Assembly (NCBI GenBank): GCA_027604505.1
Contig: JADIIX010000070.1
Location: 1 to 64,000 of the forward strand
Origin: Gonapodya sp. JEL0774
Taxonomy: Eukaryota > Monoblepharomycota > Monoblepharidomycetes > Monoblepharidales > Gonapodyaceae
Length of the DNA stretch: 64,000 bases
Direction of reading: 5' to 3'
Both the position numbers and the translations under genes were made by a program. The notes below the pieces were generated by a model. It did not search any database. It was not told the DNA's origin and worked only from the letters and a program-made list of their open reading frames with translations. This document shows positions 50,776-63,414 of the stretch, piece by piece. Each line of letters opens with the position of its first letter. Positions within the stretch are counted from its first letter, which is position 1.

Positions 50776-51869
50776 TTTGAATCCTATGTTCCAGATTATA
50801 AAGGATCGAGAGGTGAAGTTGGCTGAGGTTCCAAATCGAGTCTAGAGGGCAAAACAACGCTTCGGGCACTCAAGGAAGCAAGAGCCGACAAGAATGCTAT
50901 GCCGCGAGCGATAAAAGGCCTAGAGTGACCGAGATTCCAGAAGCCAGAGCGGGAGCAAGTGTCGCCAAACGACGCAATTCGAAAGCAGTTGAACGACACG
51001 TCAGCGTGACGGCAAAACGCATCAGAACCGGTCCCAAGATGTCACACAAGGCGTCGAATCCTTACAGGCGAAGTTTCCGTTGTTCACTGGTTTCCTGGGG
51101 ACTAAGGAACTGCCCTAGGAGAGATTTCTCTAAACTCGCTGGACTTTGCGTCCTACCCGTAGTCGTTCACAGCATTCGCCAACTCGCGGAGCGACTGCAC
51201 AAACACTTTCTTGGAACAGCTAACAAAACGTTAGCTTGAAACAGAACTTGTCGGCGGGATTTTGAGCGTGCCCTTCAACCCATCGAACATTCGCAAGCAA
51301 ACCCACGGCATGACACTCCTGAGTCAGTTTTGAATGGAGTTATGTACATATTTTGTTTTTATTGATGTCCAGATACATAGTATGAGTATGGAATAGCAGA
51401 ATTCCCGAATTTGGAAGAAAATGTGCCGTATATATGGCAACGCGGCTCCTACAGTTCCCCACAGCCATTCTCGCCAATCCATACAATCAAAATAGCACGC
51501 GGGCCACGATCGCACAATCTAATCCTATATCTGCAAATCTGTAACTTCACAGACGGAACGGCGGAATCGGAGAGGCGAGCTTGGACCCGAAAACCTCTCA
51601 AAATGAAGTTATGTGAGTTCACCCATCGAACATGCTGGCGAACTTAAAAGCCCCGTAGGAAGACATCCATACTGTGCAAATCTAATCAACGAATAGCCTG
51701 GAAACGCTGGGAGGGCCCTGTATGGGTTGAACGTATATTGGTTTGGAGGGTCAATTTTGACAATCGGGCAAGATTTCTTGATTCTATTGAGCTTCCGGTT
51801 CTGCCATACTTATGATGCCCATTCCTTCAATTGTGTCTCTCAGACCGCGCTTTCTTGACAGGGCACCGA
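50776..51869. other. Divergent intergenic region, SUP35 / receptor gene 1
   Basis: About 1.1 kb with no coding chain that I can support. It should include the SUP35 promoter and the promoter of the receptor-like gene at 51870. Confidence 0.5.
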
Positions 51870-54795
51870 ATGCTATTCCTTGCCCTGCTCTCGACAACCT
51901 TGGTGATGGTGGGTGATGCCCACGATGGTACGTTCAACATCCTACCATTGTGTTTCCCGTTCCACCGACATATTGAGAAGAACACAATTAGTAATTTCCC
52001 TTTTTTAGCCGCCTTTACCGCCTCATCTCTGTCCAAACGAGCCTATTTGGGCGTAGCCGACCTCCAGTACTGCAATGGCCAGGGTGCCATCATTCCTACT
52101 GCATGGACATGTTGTCCCACAGTGATTGGGTGAGTGTACTGAACTGGACAGTTTCCTTGGACTCCTTTGAGGCACATTTGTTCTCCTCTCTGCATTCCTT
52201 CTCGCTGGTGCATCACTGCATCGAATCCAATACCACCGAAAGATGTCCCGCAAACACAACCTGCAACGTGTCGTCCTGCTCTGGTGCGTGCCCGGCACAG
52301 TGTGACAGCGTCTGCACAGAGTGAGCGCCTAGCTGCTGAATTAGGTTAGACTGAGATTCTGTGCGCCACACTGACGAGTTCTGTCTGCACCTGGTACTGC
52401 AACTGCGTATGCTGCTTCAGCTTCATGGGTGAGTTGCCTCGAGTAGACGTGTGAGATTTCCTTCTCATTTAAGTTCGTATTGGTACATCGGTCACATTAA
52501 TAAGCATAGACGAGTGAGCATCATTCGAGACTACATCGAACGGACTTGCTGCTTAATGTGAATTCTTCTTGCACTCCGTTCTCGCAGCTTCAACAATTGC
52601 GGAGGCGTGAGTTTGGGACTTAGAACCCTCGCTTTGCCTCTATTCACACCACACTCTCTTCACCCGCGAACAACATTACACCGTAATCTCCATAAATATT
52701 ATGCGTGAACTTCAGTGCGGTAACAAATGGTGCGTATTTTGACTCCTGCGCCTCGCGTTTCTGTGAACCAACGTCGCCTTGTCTTCCCACCACCAGTATA
52801 AACCGTGATACCGCGCCAGTCTACTCTCATTCCTTTTGTAGGCAAGGAATATGTATGATGGGGTGTTTCTCTGGCTACCATCTTACCGAATCAGGACTCT
52901 GCGGTTCGTTGACGATGGCTGTCGTTTCGTTTATCCCCAGTTCTGCAAGAATTTTTATTCTCCCCATTGGTGCTGTTTAGCTGGAGAGCTCGCAGCCCAG
53001 TGCTCTGTCAACTCTCAGTGCTTCGGGAATCTCACGTGCTCTCAGTCTCGATGCGGATGTCCAGCAGGACAAGAAGCCTGCAACGACAATCGCGCCTGTT
53101 GTAATATAACAAAATCCGCAAACTCCCCCGAATCATCCACCCAATCGACGTTCCTGACTCTCACACAATCTACTGTAAACTCTACAACCACACCTTTGAC
53201 TTCGGGGACTTCTTCCGTTGCGTCACCTACAACTAAGGTTGTACCTGCAGGTCCTCTGGTGGGACAGTATGGCGGTGCTTGTGCCTTAACAAGAGTTCCT
53301 TGCGCTCCCCCATTCACGTGCATACACTCTGCAAGTGAGGATTCAAGACTTTGGTCGGTAGCGGCGTCGATTCTTTCAAACTGTTGACTTCCCGACCACC
53401 AGCACCCGACGGCACTGATCTCTCACATTGCGCTTGCCCGCTAGGGCAGGATCTTTGCGCCGGAGACAGCAGTGCCTGTTGCAATGTTTCTGATGGTAGT
53501 TGTGAGTATGTCTCGGACACTTTCAGTGACGTCGCATCTGGTGATTCCCCGATTTCTTGCTAAACATTGAACAGCAGCGTCAAGTCCCCCGAGTAAGTGT
53601 AAGGCTTTGAGTTGCTTGAATTAGGAGATCCTTTGCGATGAGTTATCCATTGCTGTGTTAAGTGACTCCCACTGGCCTGAATGTCGTTTCCGCAGTCACT
53701 CCAACCTCAAACCAAACTGGTGCCATAGTTGGTGGTGTGTTCGGTGGCCTCCTTGCGCTTGCGATTTTGACGGGAGGTTTGGCTATGTTCTTACGACGAA
53801 GATCGAGGAAGCAGGGGTTTGTGCGCAGATTCAGGTTTGGTGGTAAGCTCCCCCTCAGGAACCCAGCAACTGATCCCAATACAACTTAACAGCTTCGGGG
53901 ATTCTCTCAACTAGGAAGCGATTTTGCTCAACCTGCGTACCTTTCTCGGGGTCGAGGATTCACTGTGGCAGAGCTGGACGACCATGTCCCGGTTGACCTG
54001 GACCTGGTGGCCCCCAAGCGCGCTGTAGGTGCCCCGCTTCGCAGGGCACGCTCACTCTGGACTCCACCGGTGTCCTCCAAATTGCCGCGATCTGGACCAC
54101 TTATGGCTCCTGAAACAGCAGCTGCTGTTCGCCCACGGCGTCTATCTGTTGATGCCGGAAAGACCAGCGTAGGGGCTGTTAAGGAGGGTTGGGCGACCAT
54201 GAATGTAGAAGTTGCAGATGATGGAGGATCAGTGAGTTCGCGAAGGATTGAGATTGAATTCGAATTGTTCCTCGACGCGACCATCGTTCCAGGTTGAGCC
54301 AACTAGGAATATAGACGAACATTGGCTCTTCAGGAGACTTGCCGAACCCCTGGGATCATTGTCAGCGTTGAGCGTAACGTATACTGGTACAGACCGGTTG
54401 GCCCGGTCACAATTTATACCCAGTGGGGGTAGAGATGAGATTGCATTGAATGCAGGAGACCACATTTCGATTAAGGAAGTGTTCCGAGACGGCTATGGGA
54501 TGGGCTGGAACAGGTCCACCCAAACTTTTGGGATGTTCCCTCTGTAAGTGCCCCTCCAATCGCTGCTAACTTTGATGTTCTTAATTTATCTAAGAAATTG
54601 TTCAGTGACTACTTAACATTTGAGGGAGCTCCAGCAGATCAAGCTGAAAAGCCTATACGTCCTCTTCGTACTGCCTCCAGCACCATGAAGATTCACTCTG
54701 ATGTGTTCATGGAACGTGTGAAGATAAAGGCAGGGCAGTCCAAGTTTTCACCCGAGCACATAATTTCTCCCTCCTCATCAATGAACGGTCCTTGA
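51870..54795 (+). CDS. Cys-rich single-pass membrane protein with cytoplasmic SH3 domain (receptor-like gene 1)
   Basis: Signal peptide MLFLALLSTTLVMVGDAHD, then after the first intron a possible Kex2 site (SLSKR) directly before AYLGVADLQYC. The ectodomain is cysteine-rich over several short exons: CPANTTCNVSSCSGACPAQC, an SFNNCGG piece, then CRQGICMMGCFSGYHLTESG. These are followed by CGCPAGQEACNDNRACC and GQYGGACALTRVPCAPPFTC. A Ser/Thr-rich stretch alternates with these. The transmembrane helix is AIVGGVFGGLLALAILTGGL, then an RRRSRK stop-transfer. The cytoplasmic part is basic and Ser/Pro-rich and ends in an SH3 domain: DEIALNAGDHISIKEVFRDG, YGMGWNRSTQTFGMFPL, joining DYL in the last exon. 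Small exon borders in the ectodomain are uncertain. Likely a surface sensor or adhesion protein, loosely comparable in layout to Fus1/Sho1-type SH3 membrane proteins; ligand unknown. Confidence 0.83.
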
Positions 54796-55247
54796 GATCT
54801 CGGTTGAAACAAGCATTCACTTTTATTGTGATTTATCACGGCTTCTCTGTCTCGTGGAAAGATATGTCAAGTTACACCAAGTAGAAATATAGCGGATGTA
54901 GCATTCTGTATTTATACAGGTATCCATACCAGAACTGCACGAAGTGTCACGGTTCAATTCACAGAGAGATATCAATATTTCTTTCGAAGTTGACGCAAAG
55001 TACATTAATCTATCAACTTGCGACGCTTCCACCAGGGAAGCGGCCCCGTCCCGTCCCTAAGAATACGCGGGTACATTCAACTAAAAGTGCAGGGGAGATG
55101 CAATACATACAGCAAGTCGAGTGTTCGCATAGTGTCCCATTCGCGCTCTCAACAGTTGGATTCCATAAAGACAACATTGCGCTTATGTTCCGATTCTCTT
55201 CGTTCTCCGCGCATAGTCCTGAGTTCATCTAAACATCATTTAGTTCA
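54796..55247. other. Convergent spacer between receptor genes 1 and 2
   Basis: Lies between two 3' ends, so it should hold both terminators and 3' UTRs. No gene or repeat seen. Confidence 0.5.
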
Positions 55248-57685
55248 TTACATTCGCCTGCTCTGCGCGGGTCGAAGCACTTGGGTGCCTCCAGGGAGTG
55301 GAGCAGTGGTCTGGAGGAGGGAATTCAAGAGCTCTTGAGTACAGTGACACCACACCCTCACGACAGATCGCCTTAGTGATCTGAGACTCACTGAGTAAGC
55401 ATATCTATCTGGACTAGACATCTCCTGACTGTTTGACGTGGGCATCAAAGTCGACCCACTGGAGTTACCCTTCCGCAAAAACTTGCTCTGCCCCGTCCTC
55501 AGTCTCTGCCGCTCCGTGAGTACAGAAGATTGGGTTGCCAACGTTTGCGAAACGAATCGATCCATACGAACAGACGAGCGAGCACTGGCTTGAGGAACAC
55601 CGAGGCTTGCAGCGGCGATGTTGAGGTAAAGAGCATCACTACAGAAAGGAGGGACAAGTTTGCCATCATCAAAACCTGTGTGCATGAGCTCATCTTCGAC
55701 TCAATCAATATTTGCTTACAGCGGCAGAGCTCCAAAGCCTTCAGTATCACGGTTCCATCCTACAGCCCAGCCATCTCGGAACACATCACGAAGCTCAACA
55801 GTCTGGCCAGGGAATAGGGACATCTCGTCCGACGCCCCTGCTTCGTACTAGATAAATGGTAATGCTGCGTTAGTACCTGGTTCCCAATCAGGCATCAACA
55901 ACGGCGCAAAAAAGAACTCACAGCAGTGTGTACTTCAAGAGGCGGCCCCGTGTACGGTACACTCTGCTCCCCAAGCTTCCCTTGCTGCACAGCTAGCTTT
56001 TCAAACAACCAGTGCGGTGGTGGTTGCCCGTTTGCAAGAGCACCCGGTGCTATCGACGGCGGCGGCCCCTTCACATTCACCATGGTTGTTTGAGGTGCTT
56101 GACTCGGCGGTGGAAGCGGCAGGGACGGATCGTCCTGGTACTGCATCGAGTCTTCATAGCGTGGCATGGCCACCGTCTGCGGCTGAGTGAACGCATAAGG
56201 CGCCATGCTCTTTGGAGCTCCACCATAGGCTCCTTGTGGGTGTTGAAGGTTTTGTTGTCGACGACGGGTGTCGTTACTTGGAGAGACGGAATATCCACGT
56301 GATACCGCATCTGGGCGGGAGGTGTGCTGCCGCCCCAGGTTGTGGGTTGGTTGAGGCATGTCATACGCCTCGTAAGATTCGTAAGATTGAGCATACGAAG
56401 GGGACATGCGAGAAGGCGACATTCTCGTGGACTCTGCAAGGAAGAAGGAGGCTTAAGTTCTTCCTACCAAGCTTCTTTGTCCAGCGAATCCACTCAGATA
56501 CGCACCCCTGCTCCGTTTTCCCTCTTCCCATTGCTGATAATCCATGGGCTTGGGCCTCGTCTTCTTCCCACCCTTGCGAGTACAGAGCACACAGAGCACG
56601 ATCAGGGCGATACCTCCGACACCTCCGCCTATGGTAGCAACGGCCCACACAGGGAGAACACCGAAAATAAGGTTATTTTGCGCGCCGGCACTAATCGTGG
56701 GGCTGGTGGTGGGCGAAGTGGAAGACGCGGAGGAGGCTTTCATAAAGGACGGTGATTGGTCAGAGAGCGATACAGCAAAAAAGGAAACCATGTGGAGGTG
56801 TAAGCAGTCGTGTACAGGTTCAACAATTTGTCGGAGATTGAGTGCTCTGGTGATGCTCAGCGAGTTGCGCAGGTTTCAAATCTTGACTGTCAAGGTTTTC
56901 ATTCAAAGTCATCAAGTATTCGGCGCCTCCATCGAGGTAGCAATTGTCTCCTGCAAACAGTAGCAGGGTGACTAACTGTGGTCATCCTCAGATGTTCCGT
57001 AGAAAGCCAACGCTTTCTTGATAAGACCCAACATGTGATGTGTTGGACATTCCACTTATCCTCTCTGAATAATGCGGTGTGTCATAGAAGAGTTCAGATA
57101 CTCACAAGCTACTGTAGATGACATGGTTGTTGAAGAACTCGAAGCTGAGGTGGTGGTTGTGGAAGAACTTGGGACACTGGAACTATCTGCTGAGAAATGC
57201 CGGAGACATACAAAGTGGGAAGAGTCAACACATAAGTATTTTCAATAAATGAAGATTGACCGTCGGAGCTCACCTGTCGTCGTGGACGAAGGAAGTGGGT
57301 CGGCTGTTGGATGCAAGTCCATCGCAAAGAATTGAGAAGGAACGAATAAGCAACTCTCTCCATGGCAAGAAGTACGTACGAGAAGTGGTTGTCGTGACAA
57401 CTATCGAGGAGCTCGTTATGACGGAGGAAGCTACGGCACATGGTAGGCGGTTTACTCTTCTGTGGTGTCCAGACAGCCCACGGACATCGACTCACACGCC
57501 ACAGACGAAGAGCGGCTTGACGAAGACGATCGAGTGGTAGAAGATGAGGCTCGTGTTGACGACGCTGTCCCATCAGTTGTGGAACCAAGAATGTCGCTCA
57601 AAGACAGGAGCTGGGCGTCCGCTTTGGGTAGCATCAGCGCCAGAATGAGTGAGAGCACTAGAGCGATGTACAGCCCAAGTCGCAT
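55248..57685 (-). CDS. Ser/Thr-rich single-pass membrane protein with cytoplasmic SH3 domain (receptor-like gene 2)
   Basis: Signal peptide MRLGLYIALVLSLILALMLP, then a Ser/Thr-rich ectodomain split over several very short exons (SSSSSRSSSVAC, SSVITSSSIVVTTTTS). It lacks the Cys-rich module of its neighbours. The transmembrane helix is within AVATIGGGVGGIALIVLCVL, with CTRKGGKKTR after it. The cytoplasmic region is Gln/Pro/Tyr-rich and disordered (SQSYESYEAYD-like, MSPSYAQSYESYEAYDMPQ). Near 55850-55700 the SH3 domain reads DEMSLFPGQTVELRDVFRDG, WAVGWNRDTEGFGALPL. The C-terminal exons continue DALYLNIAAASLG, a basic tail, and RPAQSRRM before TAA. The last intron (55311-55391) is 81 nt and has no stop, so splicing or retention both leave an open frame. 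A stalk-like sensor is the likely role, by analogy only. Confidence 0.83.
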
Positions 57686-58297
57686 TTCTGGTCCAGTTTA
57701 TTTTGTCCGGGAGATCGAGCGGGAGCGGTTTTGGGCGACAGGTTCCAAAGGTGTCGCGGAGACCCCATTGACCACCCACCCACAAAGACACCAGGCGCAA
57801 CGAGGAGCGATGATACAAAGAAGGTTTGGTGAGAAATCATGAAATCGAGCAGGCGGTTCCCCTGACAGAACTTTCCAAATCTGGAACACGCCAAGTTTCG
57901 TTCCCGACCAACATTTTATCACCAGCTCACCTGTAGACAGTCTCCGCAATGTCCGATGTGTCCTGGTAATCTTCTGTCCTCCCGATATTCGTGCGCCAGC
58001 CACGGGAGTCCAGGACGGCATCTTCTTCTCTTTGTTGCGGGAATCCACAATTTGGGAGGGTTGCCTCTTTTTTTACTCACCGGTTCTTTCAAGACCCTGC
58101 GGCATCCAAGCAAGTGGACAATTTGCCCCAAAAACTTCGCTTCTTTCCCACCAGCATGTGGCGTGAAAATGCTTTGTTCTTCAATTCCTCTAATAATTGA
58201 CAGTAATATCATGGTGTGTGATTGCATGGCGAGCGCGGTATCTCATTGTGACATCACTGTAGAACGCAAGCGCACCTAATTCTTCTGGCCTAGTCTC
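57686..58297. other. Spacer between receptor gene 2 start and TMEM19-like gene end
   Basis: Contains short open frames on both strands but nothing recognisable. It should contain the promoter of receptor gene 2 (minus strand) and the 3' UTR of the TMEM19-like gene. Confidence 0.45.
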
Positions 58298-59572
<1,275 letters not shown>

Positions 59573-60367
59573 TCGTTTCGTTGTCCCACCAGCCTATGCG
59601 TATGATACATATGTACATACTCTTTACTTTCATATGTGAAATAGCCATCTTCGGACCCTCTCCTTGTATCGTCATCCTTGTTTCATCACATCGAAGCTGA
59701 GAACTGATACTGCAAAATAGGAACAAATGAGAAAAATGGTTTGGCAACTCCCCCATCCCGCCTCTCAATCTCGCCACGATCAGGATGAAGTGTTTCAAAG
59801 TTTGTGAAGCAGGTCGTATTAGCTAGCGTGCCTGCTACCCACTACTTGCCGGTTTCGACGGTTTACAAGCAGGGCCAGGGCCTGGTGATCTTCGTATCCA
59901 CAAAATATATTCGGCTGTAACCCCAGTATCGAGATCGGCGCTCGGCTCTCGACGGAGTGCGGCTCACTCGGAAAACCTCTCCGAGGTAATGTTAGCTCGG
60001 TCCGGTCGGTGGTCGATGTCGAACCGATTGGAAAACACAAACGGGAATCCGCCTCCGTTCAGAAATGTCTTTGTAACACCGTTCCACTCTTCCTCTCGCA
60101 GAGCGATTTTCTTGAATACATTGATCGTGGTTCGTGTGGTGGAACAGTGGTGGAACTGTCGGGGCCATTCTCTTTTTGATTGTCCTTGGTGAGCGGATAC
60201 CTCCCAATATATCTTGACTCGCCATATTCCTTGGGAACCGTCACAATGGACCATGGTCTGTGTAAACATTCTCCCATCCATCATCTACTTGGGGGATCGT
60301 TTCCAAGCTTGGGGCTCATCATTGCTTCGGATTCGTGCCTTTCCCAGCCGCCATCCAGCCATCCGTA
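59573..60367. other. Divergent spacer, TMEM19-like / receptor gene 3
   Basis: Probably contains the TMEM19-like promoter and the 5' exon of receptor gene 3. A candidate signal-peptide core (GAILFLIVL, near 60160-60190) precedes a GTGAGC donor that is in phase with the acceptor before 60352. However, its frame has a stop upstream and no ATG, so I could not assign the exon. Confidence 0.4.
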
Positions 60368-62981
60368 ATGCTCGGTCACTCCACCTACCCCATATCCCGA
60401 CGAGCTTATCTCGGCATCGCACAGCTCTCCCCATGTGGTCCTGGCTACATGGCCGTCGAAGGGGTGTGTTGCGGGAGTTCTGGGGCGTGGTGCCCCGCGG
60501 GAAACACCTGCACCAATAACGTATGCACCGGATCATGTCCAGTTGTCTGTAATGGAGTGTGTACAGAGTGAGTTCCTAGGATGGGTTCTTAGGATACAAT
60601 ATCTTCATTTACTAATCTCACTTTCAGTACAACTTACGATGTACGTTCGTCCCCTCAACTGAACCGCCAGAGGAATACGTTTCTGACATTCTGTCATGTC
60701 GCTCTCATCTCTCGCATGTTGCTCATAAATTGGCCCTAGTTCAACAATTGCGGCACGTGCGGCAATAAGTGGTGAGCTCGACCCTTTCCGTTCTCGCACA
60801 TCGAGTGAGTGGCCGATTTTGTGACTTCAATTCATATCAATAGCACGGCTCCCACTTCTGGCTTCTCTTACTGCGATAATGGAACCTGCAAGCGAGGTCG
60901 GTGCTTGGTTGACTCCGTGATCCGACTTCTTACAACTCACCAGAAAACACCACCCTCCGGTGCGCTTTCTAGCATGTGCTTCCGGTTTCCAGCTCATCGG
61001 TCTTGCCTGTATCAGCGCTGTCAACTCTTCGTCATCCACTGTCGCTTCGACTGCTCCGACTGTCTCTGTGTTAGTCTCCACATCTGCGGTCCTGGTTCCG
61101 TCGACTTCCGCGGTAGTCGGATCAACGTATTCATCTCCGGGTGCTCAATCTCCCCCACCGGCTGGCGTACCCGTATCCGGCACTTCAAACTCAGGAGGAA
61201 CGCCGTCTGGGGAATCGTGAGATTTGCCATCATATTCGTTGGCACAACCTGTCGCCTGACTGAAACTCCGCTCACTACTCACCTCACGGACAGCGGTCTT
61301 TCCACGGGCGCGATCGCCGGCATTGCGGTCGCGTGCATCGGTGCCGTCGTTTTCTGGATCGTTGTAGCATTTTGCCTCTATCGCCGTATCAGTACCCGCC
61401 GCCTCAACAAGCAATCAGCGGAGCCCACCATTCTCACTTCAAAGGGCCCTGTTGTTTTCAAGGATGGTCTGACCACAACTCAGATGACGGCGGACCAAAA
61501 GGGCTCCACGGGAGTTGTGGCTGGGGACAATTCACAACCGGTTGTGGAGGGTCTGACTGCTCAGCTCCTTGCCCCCGAGGCATCGAGCGCGGCGTGGTCA
61601 AACGGCAGCTCAGTAAAGTGGGTTGCGTAGCCGCGCAGCATCGAGTTGGTGCTGAGTTTCGCATGCTGTTGTAAATTTGCATGTAGCACATCGGTACACT
61701 CTCCAAGCGCCGTTTCGGGATCGTCTGATGGCGCACAGTGAGTGGACGTTTTGTTTTTGCATTGCGAATATGATGGACTGACAAACCCCGCCCCTAGAGC
61801 GTCTGCAAATCAGTCGAACTCCGGAGCAGGATCGTCGAATGACATTGTAGCCTCCACCGCGGAACCAACGGGTGTCCTCGTTGCAGCTCCTACAACGGGC
61901 AGTGCGCCAACGATTGCTCCACATGTGAGTTGTCTCTGTCGCTGATCTTTGATGCGCATTCTGGAAGCTGAGTTGATGCATCGTCATTTTGTTTGATAAT
62001 TTTTATTGATATCTCCACGAACGGCGTGTTTCGCTCTCGGACTCCCTGAATACAGTGGTTCTTTGCGCGGATCGCAGGGCCGGTCGGAAAATCCAACGAA
62101 GAGAGTATTCCTTACAGGGTGAGTTGGCGCACAGTTCTATGGATGATTTCTTTACGTGCTTTCTGAATGGAGCGTCGTTCCAGGGTCCGCCTGTTCAAGT
62201 GACCGCGATGGTTAGTTTGATCTCCTGCATATCTTCGGATCTCCGGCTGAGCAACAATTTTCACATGTAACACCGCCTCCTTCGTTTATCAGCACAATCC
62301 TATGGCCGATGATGAGATGTTGATCGCTCCCGTGGGTATCAGCATATTTGTTGTAGAATCGTGGACTTTTGATGTTCATATGTTTTTTTGGGGGGGTCAC
62401 TCATAGGGACAACTCGTCAACCTGCAACTACTTTTCAGAGATGGTAAGTTGGTGCTTGGACGGATTGGGTGTGTGATGTAACTCTAAACTCCGTGGCTTC
62501 TCCTCTTGCTATGCATTGCTGTATGTAGGCTGGGGTATCGGAACAAACGTCAGTGAATCTGCCTTCGCGCTTATGTGCCCGCACATTGTGTGTGTTGAAC
62601 TCTGGTAACCCAACAGCTCTCAAACGGATCGTTTGGTGTTGTCCCACTTGATTGTCTTCGCCTCGCCGACTTTATGCCACTGCCCCCAGGCGTCATGGTC
62701 GGCGTTCCAGCGTTTCGACGCATTTCAAACACTGTTGCAGCTCGATCTCAGATTTATTCCTACCGCCAAGCACAACCAATGTCTGGCGCAACCGAAATTG
62801 GCACTCCGATTTCGTACGGTGTGTTCTTTCCGCCGTCGACCACAACCCAGGACGTTACCAGTATTTCATCGTCGATCCAAATGGTGAGCACGCTCGTTTT
62901 GAGGATTTGGCCTCAGACACCTCCGATTTTGCTCACAACCCTTTGTTTCACCAGAGTCTCCCACTGACACGCTCTTCTTGA
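60368..62981 (+). CDS. Cys-rich single-pass membrane protein with cytoplasmic SH3 domain (receptor-like gene 3; 5' end uncertain)
   Basis: The first ATG in the supported exon (60368) gives MLGHSTYPISRRAYLGIAQL, with a dibasic RR directly before AYLG as in receptor gene 1. The Cys-rich module reads CGPGYMAVEGVCC, WCPAGNTCTNNVCTGSCPVV, CNGVCT, then across introns TTYDFNNCGTCGNKC and FSYCDNGTCKRACASGFQLI. The D.NNCG.CG...C pattern resembles CPL1-like/STIG1-type cysteine modules. A Ser/Thr/Pro-rich stalk leads to a transmembrane helix (AIAGIAVACIGAVVFWIVVA, then YRRISTRR). The SH3 domain is split over four exons: ADDEMLIAP, GQLVNLQLLFRD, GWGIGTN, LSNGSFGVVPLDCLRLADF. The final exon ends SLPLTRSS before TGA at 62981. 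A signal-peptide exon must lie upstream but was not found. Confidence 0.78.
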
Positions 62982-63414
62982 AAAGAGTTTCAAGCTTGGA
63001 TTTTGGATCTATTTCGAACGTAAATTTAATTGACCGAACCATATTATACACCGCGAGAGGGCAGCGGGGTGAATTTTGTCACCGATTCTCGTTCAGCTAA
63101 ACAAATACATAATCTAATGTAACTTTAACTGCAAAGCGCATTCGCATAAAAAAATGTTGTCGATCTGGGCGGCGCCGCAGATTGTGCCTCCAGAAGGGCA
63201 GCGACCCTCACTGTACTGCACGCGAGCGACCCACGATTTCCGACACATCGCACACCCCAGAAAGGCTTAGCTGAACTCTGACGCTGCTTTATATCATCTG
63301 CTGGCTGCTGGACACGGCCGGCATCGTCGCCATTTGCCGTTCTCCCCGACACCCGACACAACATCATTGGCACTTTTCAATTTCAACCACTTCCTCCCAA
63401 ACAATACCCTTGGC
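62982..63414. other. Spacer between receptor genes 3 and 4
   Basis: Holds the 3' end of gene 3 and presumably the promoter of gene 4. No coding chain or repeat recognised. Confidence 0.45.
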
